NCBI GenBank assembly: GCA_947631245.1
Contig: CANRKP010000022.1
Coordinates: forward strand, 1 to 32,567
Origin: an uncultured Clostridia bacterium
GTDB lineage: Bacteria; Bacillota; Clostridia; Oscillospirales; CAG-272
Length of the DNA stretch: 32,567 bases
Direction of reading: 5' to 3'
Shown: positions 6,855 to 13,696 of the stretch, piece after piece
Layout of the letters: every line of letters starts with the position of its first letter
Position numbering within the stretch: the first letter of the stretch is position 1
The notes under the pieces: generated by a model
Told to the model about the DNA's origin: nothing
Database searches by the model: none
What the model saw: the letters and a program-made list of their open reading frames with translations, nothing else
Program-made: the position numbers and the translations under genes

Positions 6855-7465
6855 ACACCGAGGTGCTTGCGGGTGCGCTTTTGCTCGCGTTCTTTTCCTC
6901 GAGCCCGCTGTTTATGCATTCCGCGGGACTTGACTCCGTCAGGCGCTTCACGGACAAGCCCTCGCGCCTGCCTGTTCTCGCCGCGGTAATGGCGCTCTCC
7001 GCCGTAGTGTCCGAGCTTTTCGCATACGCTCTGCTCGGCGTCGTGATGCCGCGCCTCGGCGTCTCGCCGTCAACGCTTCTCGACGGCGCCGTGATAGTCT
7101 TTTCGGTGCTCGCGGCGGCAGCGCTGCTCGGAGCCGTCAGACGATATGTGCGCTCGCTGAACGCCTTTTTATCGGTCGGCGAAGTATTCGGCGCCGCGTA
7201 CAATTCGGCGACGGTCGGCATCCTTCTTCTGTGCCGCGCCTTTGCGGACGGATTTGCAATGTCGCTTCTCTTATGCGTCCTTTTCTCGGTGTCGGCGGCG
7301 CTATCGTACTTTGTGATATCTGTCATCCGCGAGGATCTGTGCGTTTACAGGATACCGGCGTCATTCCGCGGCGCGCCGCTCCTTCTGATTCTTCTCGGGC
7401 TCGCGGCGATGGTGTTCGTCGGCTACGCAGGCGCGTTTATCCCCGAGTTTGAGCCGATGTTTTAG
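6851..7465 (+). CDS. rnfA: RnfA-like membrane protein without the expected cysteines
   Basis: 204 residues, about six membrane segments, usual RnfA length. The C-terminal signature PASFRGAPLLLILLGLAAM (169-187) matches the family P-x-x-F-x-G-x-P...AGLMALAF segment. The first half-site ILVNNFVL..FLGICPF corresponds to LLAFFSSSPLFMHSAGL (11-27), without Cys. The second, TTNCAVLG, corresponds to AYNSATVG (116-123), with Ser119 in place of Cys. The start ATG overlaps the preceding stop, indicating translational coupling. The family call rests on position, length and the C-terminal signature. Confidence 0.72.
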   Translation: MNTEVLAGALLLAFFSSSPLFMHSAGLDSVRRFTDKPSRLPVLAAVMALSAVVSELFAYALLGVVMPRLGVSPSTLLDGAVIVFSVLAAAALLGAVRRYVRSLNAFLSVGEVFGAAYNSATVGILLLCRAFADGFAMSLLLCVLFSVSAALSYFVISVIREDLCVYRIPASFRGAPLLLILLGLAAMVFVGYAGAFIPEFEPMF

Positions 7466-7468
7466 AAA

Positions 7469-8128
7469 ATGGAGCAGACAGAAAAAATTGTGCCGAAGCT
7501 CTTCTGCGTCGAGCTTGCCGACGCCCGGCGCCTGAATGACGTGATCCCGTCGCTTCCGCGGGTGTCGCTCGAAAGGCTTGAAAAAAAGCGCTTTCGGACG
7601 TCCTCTGTCCTCGGGGAGATCGTGAGGCTTTTCATGATGGACGCGTGCGGCGCGACTTACGACGTCGCCGAGGGCGAGTACGGCAAGCCGTACAATCCGG
7701 CGCGTACCGACGCCGCGTACAGCATCAGCCACAGCGGAGATCTCGCCGTCGGCGCGCTCCTTGTCGGCGCGGGCGAGGTCGGGGTTGACGTCGAATATGT
7801 AAACAGGAAAAAGGGTGAGCGCACAAAAAAGCTCGCGGACAGTTTTTTTACCGAAAGCGAGGCGCGCGCGATCGCCGGTTCCGACGACGCGGTAAGGGCG
7901 TTTTATGTCGCCTGGACGCGGAAGGAAGCGTATCTTAAATACAGAGGCACCGGATTTTCGCGCGGCATCTCGGATAAAGACGCGCAAAACTACGCGGGCG
8001 CGGTCATAAAAAGCACCGTCATAAAGGACGGGCATGGCGCGGAATACGCGCTTTCCGTCGCGGCGTGCGACGGTTCGATGGAAGACTTCGATATAGAAAA
8101 AGCCGAAATAAAAAAAGTTATTTTATAA
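7469..8128 (+). CDS. 4'-phosphopantetheinyl transferase (Sfp type)
   Basis: 219 residues. Sfp-type enzymes move phosphopantetheine from CoA to carrier proteins. Motifs seen: YGKPY (71-75), SISHSGDLAVGAL (85-97), the Mg-binding GVDVE (Asp107, Glu109) and WTRKEAYLK (149-157). The ATG lies 3 nt after the rnfA-like stop without a clear Shine-Dalgarno, so it is probably translated by coupling. No carrier protein or polyketide/peptide synthase is in the window, so the target is unknown (acyl carrier protein by default). Confidence 0.9.
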   Translation: MEQTEKIVPKLFCVELADARRLNDVIPSLPRVSLERLEKKRFRTSSVLGEIVRLFMMDACGATYDVAEGEYGKPYNPARTDAAYSISHSGDLAVGALLVGAGEVGVDVEYVNRKKGERTKKLADSFFTESEARAIAGSDDAVRAFYVAWTRKEAYLKYRGTGFSRGISDKDAQNYAGAVIKSTVIKDGHGAEYALSVAACDGSMEDFDIEKAEIKKVIL

Positions 8129-8149
8129 TTCCGCAAGGAGGAGAAAGAT

Positions 8150-8767
8150 ATGTCAAACATGGTCATTACTATCGCAAGAGAGTACGGCGCATCGGGAAGG
8201 TTCACGGGGGAGATACTCTCGGAGAAGATGGGGCTGCCCTGCTACGACAGGGAGCTCATCACGATGGCGGTCGACAAAAGCGGCTTCAACGAGGACGTCA
8301 TCGAAAGCTACGATGAAAAGGCGCAGTCGAGTCTCCTCTATACGCTCGCGGTCGGCTCCGTCGATTACGGCACGCCCGTGCCGCTGTCGTTCCACATGCC
8401 GATGAGCGACAAGCTCTACATCATGCAGTCGAATATCATAAAGGAGCTCGCGGAAAAGTCGCCGTGCATCATCGTCGGCAGGTGCGCGGACCACGTTCTG
8501 CACGACAACGAAAAGCGAATCGCGGTATTCCTTAAGGCGGACCTTCAGGTGAGGGCGCAGCGCGTTGCCGACAGGCACAACATTTCCGTCTCCGAGGCGC
8601 AGGACCTCTGCATCAAGACGGACCGCAGGCGCGCCTCGTATTACAGCCACTACACAGGGCAGAAGTGGGGCCGCGCCGAGCTCTACGACCTCATGATAGA
8701 CACGACGCGCATAGACGCGCACGGCGCCGCCGACGTCATCGCGCAGTATGTCAACTCGATCAAATAA
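8150..8767 (+). CDS. Cytidylate kinase-like family protein
   Basis: 205 residues, P-loop kinase fold of the cytidylate-kinase-like group, widespread and little characterised in Firmicutes. The N-terminus ITIAREYGASGRFTGEIL corresponds to the family S-REFGSGGR-x-IG loop. YDRELI (about 42-47), the CIIVGRCADHVL strand near 104 and RVADRHNISVSEA then DRRRASYYSHYT also fit. It has a strong Shine-Dalgarno, AAGGAGG (8135-8141). True CMP kinase (cmk) is usually longer and keeps the canonical G-x-x-GxGK loop, so a nucleoside monophosphate kinase role is not certain. Confidence 0.85.
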   Translation: MSNMVITIAREYGASGRFTGEILSEKMGLPCYDRELITMAVDKSGFNEDVIESYDEKAQSSLLYTLAVGSVDYGTPVPLSFHMPMSDKLYIMQSNIIKELAEKSPCIIVGRCADHVLHDNEKRIAVFLKADLQVRAQRVADRHNISVSEAQDLCIKTDRRRASYYSHYTGQKWGRAELYDLMIDTTRIDAHGAADVIAQYVNSIK

Positions 8768-9632
8768 GCCGTCCGTCAGGCTGTCCGGCAAATACGGCAT
8801 TATCATAGGCGCCGCCGCCGTGCTGCTGTCCGCCGTCGCCACGATCCCGTTTTTCGGAGGCGGCGACAGATACGACGGCGCCACGGCGGAGGCGAGATAC
8901 TTCGACGTCGGGCAGGGAGACGCGGCGATGTTCCTTTGGGACGGAGGGGCGATACTCATAGACGCGGGGACGAACGAGAGCCAGCGCGACCTCGTAGACG
9001 AGATCGAGGCGCTCGGGATCGATGAGATAGACTGCGCCGTGTTCACTCATCCTCACGAGGACCATATAGGCGGCGCCGACTATGTGCTCGAGGCGTTTGA
9101 CGTCAACGCCGTCATAATGCCCGACACGACTGCCGACAGCAATTCCTACTACTCCATGATGGAGTGCGTGAGGGAAGAGAGGTGCCCCGTGTACGACGCC
9201 GAGGCGGGAGGAGAGTACACGTTCGGAGACGTGACGCTCTCCGTGCTTTCGCCCGCGAAGGAATTCGGAGAGGCAAATCTTGACTCCGCCGTCGTCATGA
9301 TAGAATACGGAGACGTCAGCTTCCTCTTTATGGGCGACTGCGAGACGGAAGCGGAGCTCGCGGCGCTCGATAAAATGGGAGACGACGCCTTCGACTGCGA
9401 CGTTATCAAGATAGGGCACCACGGCTCGTATACGTCGACATCTGAGGAACTGCTGTCGGCGGCAACGCCCGACATCGCAGTAATTTCGTGCGGAAAGGGC
9501 AACGACTACGGTCATCCGCACCGCGAAACGCTCGAAAAGCTCGAAGAGCACGGCATCGCGCTCTATCGGACCGACAGGCTCGGCACTGTCACCGTAAAAA
9601 CGGACGGCAAAACCGTTTGGGTCGGAAACTAA
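8748..9632 (+). CDS. ComEC/Rec2-like metallo-beta-lactamase fold protein, membrane anchored
   Basis: 294 residues. One N-terminal hydrophobic segment (about 17-36) is followed by a metallo-beta-lactamase domain resembling the C-terminal domain of ComEC: YFDVGQGDAA (51-60), ILIDAGTN, the metal motif THPHEDHIGG (100-109), FLFMGDCE, and KIGHHGSYTSTSEELL. The channel domain of ComEC is absent, so this is a stand-alone extracytoplasmic hydrolase, possibly a nuclease or phosphodiesterase. It overlaps the preceding gene by 20 nt and is the last gene of the rnf-like transcription unit, before the terminator at 9694. Confidence 0.88.
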   Translation: MSTRSNKPSVRLSGKYGIIIGAAAVLLSAVATIPFFGGGDRYDGATAEARYFDVGQGDAAMFLWDGGAILIDAGTNESQRDLVDEIEALGIDEIDCAVFTHPHEDHIGGADYVLEAFDVNAVIMPDTTADSNSYYSMMECVREERCPVYDAEAGGEYTFGDVTLSVLSPAKEFGEANLDSAVVMIEYGDVSFLFMGDCETEAELAALDKMGDDAFDCDVIKIGHHGSYTSTSEELLSAATPDIAVISCGKGNDYGHPHRETLEKLEEHGIALYRTDRLGTVTVKTDGKTVWVGN

Positions 9633-9693
9633 CGAATTTCTAAAACCCCCTGTAATAAAGGCTTTTGAAAGAGGGGGCGCGGGAAAGAAAACG

Positions 9694-9721
9694 GAAAATG
9701 CCGCCTTACGGCGGCATTTTC
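9694..9721 (+). terminator. Bidirectional intrinsic terminator
   Basis: Stem GAAAATGCCGCC/GGCGGCATTTTC with loop TTAC. T-rich sequence follows on both strands, between two convergent genes (the MBL gene and spoIVB). A weaker CCCCCT/AGGGGG pairing lies just upstream (about 9646-9677). Confidence 0.88.
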
Positions 9722-9797
9722 GTGTTTTTCAGCGGAGCGAAAAACATTTTTCAGTTGAAAAATTTTTTCCCCGCGTATATTTTTACTTCCCAAAGAA

Positions 9798-10820
9798 TTA
9801 CGCCGCGGGCATATTTTCGAGCATGTTATCGATAAATATGCCGTATCCGCGCGTCGGGTCGTTTATCATAACGTGTGTGACCGCGCCGACAAGTCCGCCG
9901 TCCTGAAACACGGGCGAGCCCGACATCCCCTGCACGATGCCGCCCGTCGCGTCGATCAGCGCCTTGTCCGTTATCGTTATGACGAAGCTCTTGCTCGTTC
10001 TGCTGCCGTGGTCGATCTCTGAGATGCGCGCCGTATAGTCGCGCATTTTTCCGTCCGCGAGCGTGCACCTGATAACGGCGTCGCCCGTCTTTACCTCATC
10101 CCTGTGAATTATCTTTGCAGGAACTGCGCCGTCGGGCGCCTCGTCGAATGTGCCGTACACACCCGTCACGGAGTTTTTGCATATCGTCCCCGTCTCACGC
10201 GAGCCGAAATACCCCTTCAGCTCGCCGGGCGTACCGGCGACGCCGCGCTCAACGCCGAAGATAGTGACGTCCGTCACCTTTCCCGTTACGAGCGGGATGA
10301 GCTCGCCTGTCGTCGAGTCGCATATCCCGTGCCCGAGACCCGCGAAGCTGCCTGTCTCGGGGTCGTAAAACGTCACCGTGCCGATGCCGGCGGCGCTGTC
10401 GCGCACCCACATCCCGGCGCGAAAGACGCCTTTTTCATCCTTTACCGGCAGAAGAGACGCCGTCCGCTCCTCGCCTCCGCGCCGGCAAAGGAGCTTTATC
10501 TCATGTCCGCCGCTGTCGGCTATTATGCCGATGAGATCTTCCGCCGAGGCGACGCGTTCACCGTTGACCGAAAGGATAAGATCCCCCGGCGCAAGTCCCG
10601 CCCGCTTCGCGGGACAGACGGCGCCCGACGCCGTCTTTACGTCCTCGACGCTTTCTATTATTATGCCGTCCGTCTGAAATCTGACGCCGAACGGCATTCC
10701 GCCCGCGCACAGCTCGTCCGCCGCCGAGACTGTGGCGGAAAGGAAAACGACGCTGACAAGGACCGCGCACACGGCCGCCGCCGTTCTCCACCGCCTCTCT
10801 TTTATCCTGATTGTCCGCAT
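9798..10820 (-). CDS. spoIVB: SpoIVB sporulation serine peptidase (S55)
   Basis: 340 residues. In Bacillus SpoIVB is secreted by the forespore and cleaves SpoIVFA to release the pro-sigma-K protease. An N-terminal membrane or signal segment (12-33) is followed by a PDZ domain (about 55-120; AKRAGLAPGDLILSVNGERV) and the S55 peptidase domain. WVRDSAAGIGTVTFYDP (138-154), GLGHGI with His164, and LIDATGGIVQGMSGSP (288-303) with Ser300 match the family catalytic pattern. The ATG is preceded by GGTGGGGA. It lies downstream of sigG on the same strand. No clear sigma-F/G promoter of its own was found. Confidence 0.95.
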   Translation of the reverse strand: MRTIRIKERRWRTAAAVCAVLVSVVFLSATVSAADELCAGGMPFGVRFQTDGIIIESVEDVKTASGAVCPAKRAGLAPGDLILSVNGERVASAEDLIGIIADSGGHEIKLLCRRGGEERTASLLPVKDEKGVFRAGMWVRDSAAGIGTVTFYDPETGSFAGLGHGICDSTTGELIPLVTGKVTDVTIFGVERGVAGTPGELKGYFGSRETGTICKNSVTGVYGTFDEAPDGAVPAKIIHRDEVKTGDAVIRCTLADGKMRDYTARISEIDHGSRTSKSFVITITDKALIDATGGIVQGMSGSPVFQDGGLVGAVTHVMINDPTRGYGIFIDNMLENMPAA

Positions 10821-10877
10821 ATATTCCCCACCGTTACTTTCAATATCATAAAAAAATCATGATACGTCCGTTTTGTT

Positions 10878-10907
10878 ATGTGACGCCGCACCGCCGCGGC
10901 GTCACAT
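10878..10907. repeat. 12-bp perfect inverted repeat upstream of spoIVB
   Basis: ATGTGACGCCGC / GCGGCGTCACAT with a 6-nt loop, between sigG and spoIVB. On the minus strand it is followed by AACAAAAC rather than a T-tract, so it is a poor intrinsic terminator. It may be a weak terminator of sigG, an mRNA-stabilising stem or an operator. Confidence 0.6.
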
Positions 10908-11001
10908 ATTAATCTTCCCGCGGGGAACATGATTTATGAAATGCAATATTATGCGCCGCAACTATGGAAATTAAAAGAACCCAAAATGAAGCGCAATTTT
11001 T

Positions 11002-11775
11002 TCATATATATTTGCGTATGCTTTCGAGCGCGCCTTTTTCGAGGCGCGAGACCTGCGCCTGCGAGATGCCTATTTCGGACGCTATTTCCATCTGCGTCTT
11101 GCCTCTGTAGTACCGCGCCTCGATGATCGCGCGCTCGCGCGCCGTCAGCTTGCCGAGCGCCTCGCGCAGCGCGATGTCCTCGAGCCACGCCTCGTCGGAG
11201 CTGCCCTCGTCCGAGAGCTGATCCATGACGTAGATGCAGTCGGAGCCGTCGCTGTAGAGAGGCTCGTAGAGCGATACGGGTTCAAGTATCGCCTCGAGCG
11301 CCTCCGTCACGTCCGATTTCTTCTCGCCGAGCTCCTCCGCTATTTCGTCGACCGACGGCTCGCGGTCGTGCTCGCGCAGAAAGCGTTCCTTGACGCCGAG
11401 CGCCTTATAAGCGAGGTCGCGCAGCGACCTGCTGACACGTATGGCGGCGTTGTCGCGAAGATAGCGGCGTATCTCTCCTATTATCATCGGCACGGCGTAT
11501 GTCGAAAGCTCGACCTCCTTAGTTACGTCGAAATTGTCGATAGCCTTTAAAAGCCCAATGCAGCCGACCTGAAACAGGTCGTCCATGTTTTCCCGCCTGC
11601 CGGAGAAGCGCTGCACAACGCTCAGCACAAGGCGGAGATTTCCCGAAAACAGCTCGTCGCGCGCCGCCTTGTCGCCCTCCCGCATACGTTCGAGAAGCAG
11701 GCGCTTTTCCTCGCTTCCGAGCGTTTTCAGCTTTGCGGTGTTGACGCCGCATATCTCGACCTTGCCGTAATACAT
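11002..11775 (-). CDS. sigG: Forespore RNA polymerase sigma factor SigG
   Basis: 257 residues from the ATG at 11775. The N-terminus YYGKVEICGVNTAKL matches the SigG-specific KVEICGV start, then NLRLVLSVVQRF, DDLFQVGCIGLLKAIDNFD (region 2), STYAVPMIIGEIRRYLRDN, IRVSRSLRDLAYKAL (region 3) and the region 4 helix-turn-helix GKTQMEIASEIGISQAQVSR. The open frame extends to 11889, but that ATG lies upstream of the promoter and is rejected. The Shine-Dalgarno AAAGGAG sits about 27 nt before the ATG, separated from it by a hairpin. SigG drives late forespore genes, including spoIVB in Bacillus. Confidence 0.95.
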   Translation of the reverse strand: MYYGKVEICGVNTAKLKTLGSEEKRLLLERMREGDKAARDELFSGNLRLVLSVVQRFSGRRENMDDLFQVGCIGLLKAIDNFDVTKEVELSTYAVPMIIGEIRRYLRDNAAIRVSRSLRDLAYKALGVKERFLREHDREPSVDEIAEELGEKKSDVTEALEAILEPVSLYEPLYSDGSDCIYVMDQLSDEGSSDEAWLEDIALREALGKLTARERAIIEARYYRGKTQMEIASEIGISQAQVSRLEKGALESIRKYI

Positions 11776-11835
11776 CAATATACGCGGGAAAAAAGATCCC
11801 CGCTCTCCTTTTTTAGGTAAAGGGCGCGCGCCCGT
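11776..11835 (-). promoter_or_regulatory. Structured sigG mRNA leader
   Basis: Read on the minus strand: the self-complementary GGGCGCGCGCCC (11833-11822), then the Shine-Dalgarno AAAGGAGA near 11811-11804. A stem of GCGGGGA with TTCCCGC (about 11803-11784, one G-U pair, T-rich loop) follows, and then GTATATTG before the ATG. Folding of this stem would bring the Shine-Dalgarno to about 8 nt from the start codon. Confidence 0.6.
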
Positions 11836-11853
11836 ATTTGTCTTTCCGTTTAA

Positions 11854-11884
11854 AAGTATTGCCTTTACGGGCGCGTTTTCATAC
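11854..11884 (-). promoter_or_regulatory. Sigma-F/sigma-G type promoter of sigG
   Basis: Minus strand: -35 GTATG (11884-11880), 16-nt spacer, -10 GGCAATACTT (11863-11854). These fit the known forespore patterns GHATR and GG-N-R-A-N-A-H-T-R except for the last base. Transcription would start near 11847, giving a leader of about 72 nt. An inverted repeat (CGCGCCCGTA, 11827-11836, with 11866-11875) brackets the -10 box. Confidence 0.72.
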
Positions 11885-11920
11885 AGCATTTGAAATGCCT
11901 CTTTTTTCCGTTTTCGAATA

Positions 11921-11973
11921 AAAAATAAAAAAGCCCCCGGGAGCCTCCCTTCGTTGAAAGGCGGCTTCCGGGG
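11921..11973 (-). terminator. Intrinsic terminator after the MATE gene
   Basis: Minus strand: a GC-rich imperfect stem (11973-11933) closing with CCCCGG/CCGGGG and followed by TTTTTTATTTTT. It separates the MATE transcript from sigG. Confidence 0.88.
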
Positions 11974-11995
11974 ACGGAATATTTTATTTTCTTGC

Positions 11996-13414
11996 TTATG
12001 ACTGCGCTGCCTCAGCGGGTTTTTTGCCCGTGATCTCGAGGTGGCGCGCCTCCCAAGGCGCGAATTTGTAATAAAGGAACATCAGAAGCGAGCAGAGTGC
12101 CCACCCCGCGGGATAAGCGAACGTTATGACCATAACGGAGCTTGAGAGGCGCGAGAGCGTGAAGAGATATACCTGACGGAACACGACGAATGAGCCGAGC
12201 ATGATGAGCATCGGCGCGCGTGATTCGCCCGCGCCGCGCAGAACGCCCGCGATTATCTGATTATAAAGGCAGAGGACGTAGAACGGGGAAATGTAGCGCA
12301 GAAACAGCGCGCCGAACTCGACCGTCCGCCCCTCGTCGTTGAAGATGGCGACGAGCCCGTCAGCGAAAAACATTATGGGGATGATGAGCGTGACAGTTAT
12401 GATGAGGGAGATTATGATGCCCGCCGTCGCGCCCTTGCGGGAGCGTTCGGGCTGACCTGCGCCGTAGTTTTGGCTGACGAACGTCGTCACCGCGAGCGAG
12501 ATGCTCTGCATCGGGAGCATTGCGAACGCGTCTATTTTGTTGTACGACGCCCACCCCGCCATGCAGTCCTTGTCGAACGCGTTTATGTACGACTGCACGA
12601 ACACGTTGGAAAACGCCGTTATCGCGAGCTGTACCGCCGTCGGGATGCCGATCCTTATTATCTTCGAAAGGATCGCGCGGTCTATATGGAGCTTGCGCCA
12701 AACGATGCGGTACGAGGCGCGCGATCGCGTCAGATAAAACAGAATGTAGGCGGCGGAGCACGCCTGCGCGATTATCGTCGCGTATGCGACGCCGTCGGCG
12801 CCCATGTGAAGCCCGAGGACGAACGAGAGGTCGAGGACGATGTTGATGACGGCGGAGATGACAAGGGCGATAAGAGGAATCACGGAATTTCCGACGGCGC
12901 GCAGGATGCCGGCGCCGATGTTGTAGAGCATGAGCCCCGTCATGCCGAGAAAGTATATCCGGAGATAAACCGCGGCGTTCTCTCGGACGCTGTCTCCGTC
13001 AGCCGAGTCGGGCATATTCATTATGTCGAGCATGAAGGGGACCGAGAGCGTGCATATAATGGTGAAGACGACGCAGAGGATGAGGGAGACGGCGATCGTC
13101 GTCGAAACCGTGTCTTCGAGCCGTTTTTCGTCCTTCGCGCCCGCGTACTGACCGATGACGACGCCCGCGCCAGTTGCAAATCCGGAGAAAAATCCTATCG
13201 CGGTATTGAGTATCGGTCCGACATTGCCGACTGCGGCGAACGCCGACTGCCCGACGTAATTTCCGACGACGTAGGAGTCAACGGTGTTGTAGAGCTGCTG
13301 AAACAGATTGCCGATAAGCATCGGTATCGCGAAACCGATAAGGAGCCACGGTATGCTGCCGCGGGTCATGTCTATATCGGTGCGATGCCGCTTTATTCCG
13401 CCTTCTTCAGCCAT
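11996..13414 (-). CDS. MATE family multidrug efflux transporter
   Basis: 472 residues, about 12 membrane helices in two homologous halves. MATE proteins export drugs or metabolites in exchange for Na+ or H+. Landmarks: TRGSIPWLLIGFAIPMLIGN, QLYNTVDSYVVGNYVG and ATGAGVVIGQYAGA in the first half, with the equivalent QLAITAFSNVFVQSYIN and TTFVSQNYGAGQPERSRKG in the second. The start chosen is the ATG at 13414, with AAGGAGG 11 nt upstream; the open frame to 13501 includes the promoter and is not used. It is a single-gene transcript with its own promoter and terminator. Substrate unknown. Confidence 0.93.
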   Translation of the reverse strand: MAEEGGIKRHRTDIDMTRGSIPWLLIGFAIPMLIGNLFQQLYNTVDSYVVGNYVGQSAFAAVGNVGPILNTAIGFFSGFATGAGVVIGQYAGAKDEKRLEDTVSTTIAVSLILCVVFTIICTLSVPFMLDIMNMPDSADGDSVRENAAVYLRIYFLGMTGLMLYNIGAGILRAVGNSVIPLIALVISAVINIVLDLSFVLGLHMGADGVAYATIIAQACSAAYILFYLTRSRASYRIVWRKLHIDRAILSKIIRIGIPTAVQLAITAFSNVFVQSYINAFDKDCMAGWASYNKIDAFAMLPMQSISLAVTTFVSQNYGAGQPERSRKGATAGIIISLIITVTLIIPIMFFADGLVAIFNDEGRTVEFGALFLRYISPFYVLCLYNQIIAGVLRGAGESRAPMLIMLGSFVVFRQVYLFTLSRLSSSVMVITFAYPAGWALCSLLMFLYYKFAPWEARHLEITGKKPAEAAQS

Positions 13415-13477
13415 CTTGCGCGCGCCCTCCTTTTTTGTTTTCCTTATTTTCGATCCGCCAAAACGCGTACATGACAA

Positions 13478-13506
13478 AGTATAGCACAATCCGACGTTCA
13501 TTTCAA
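13478..13506 (-). promoter_or_regulatory. Sigma-A promoter of the MATE gene
   Basis: Minus strand TTGAAA (13506-13501), 17-nt spacer, TATACT (13483-13478), about 64 nt before the chosen start. Confidence 0.85.
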
Positions 13507-13618
13507 TTATCCGTCAGTACAAAAAAAGCCTTTTCTAAGCCTTTTCGATGTGCAATTTTTCAGCCGCGTCAAAAGGCGGTTTCTCCCGCCGAAAAATTCG
13601 GCGGAAAAGAAAATATTG

Positions 13619-13647
13619 TTGACAAACAGTCACATAAATGATATATT
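13619..13647 (+). promoter_or_regulatory. Sigma-A promoter of the GH43-like lipoprotein gene
   Basis: TTGACA (13619-13624), 17-nt spacer, TATATT (13642-13647). Transcription from here places the true start codon after about 13655, so the open frame beginning at 13550 is too long. Confidence 0.87.
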
Positions 13648-13696
13648 GAATATAAGAAAAATGTGCAGTATGCACGGAAACGGAGACATGAGAATT

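Noticed and set aside
10821..11001. Sigma-G promoter for spoIVB
   Set aside because: CATAATA- and GCATA-like words occur on the minus strand but none pairs with a matching partner box at 16-18 nt.
11776..11889. Extension of sigG to the ATG at 11889
   Set aside because: That codon lies upstream of the sigma-F/G promoter; SigG homology begins at the ATG at 11775.
12470..13474. 334-codon plus-strand frame
   Set aside because: Antisense to the MATE gene; Arg/Asp-rich translation without domains.
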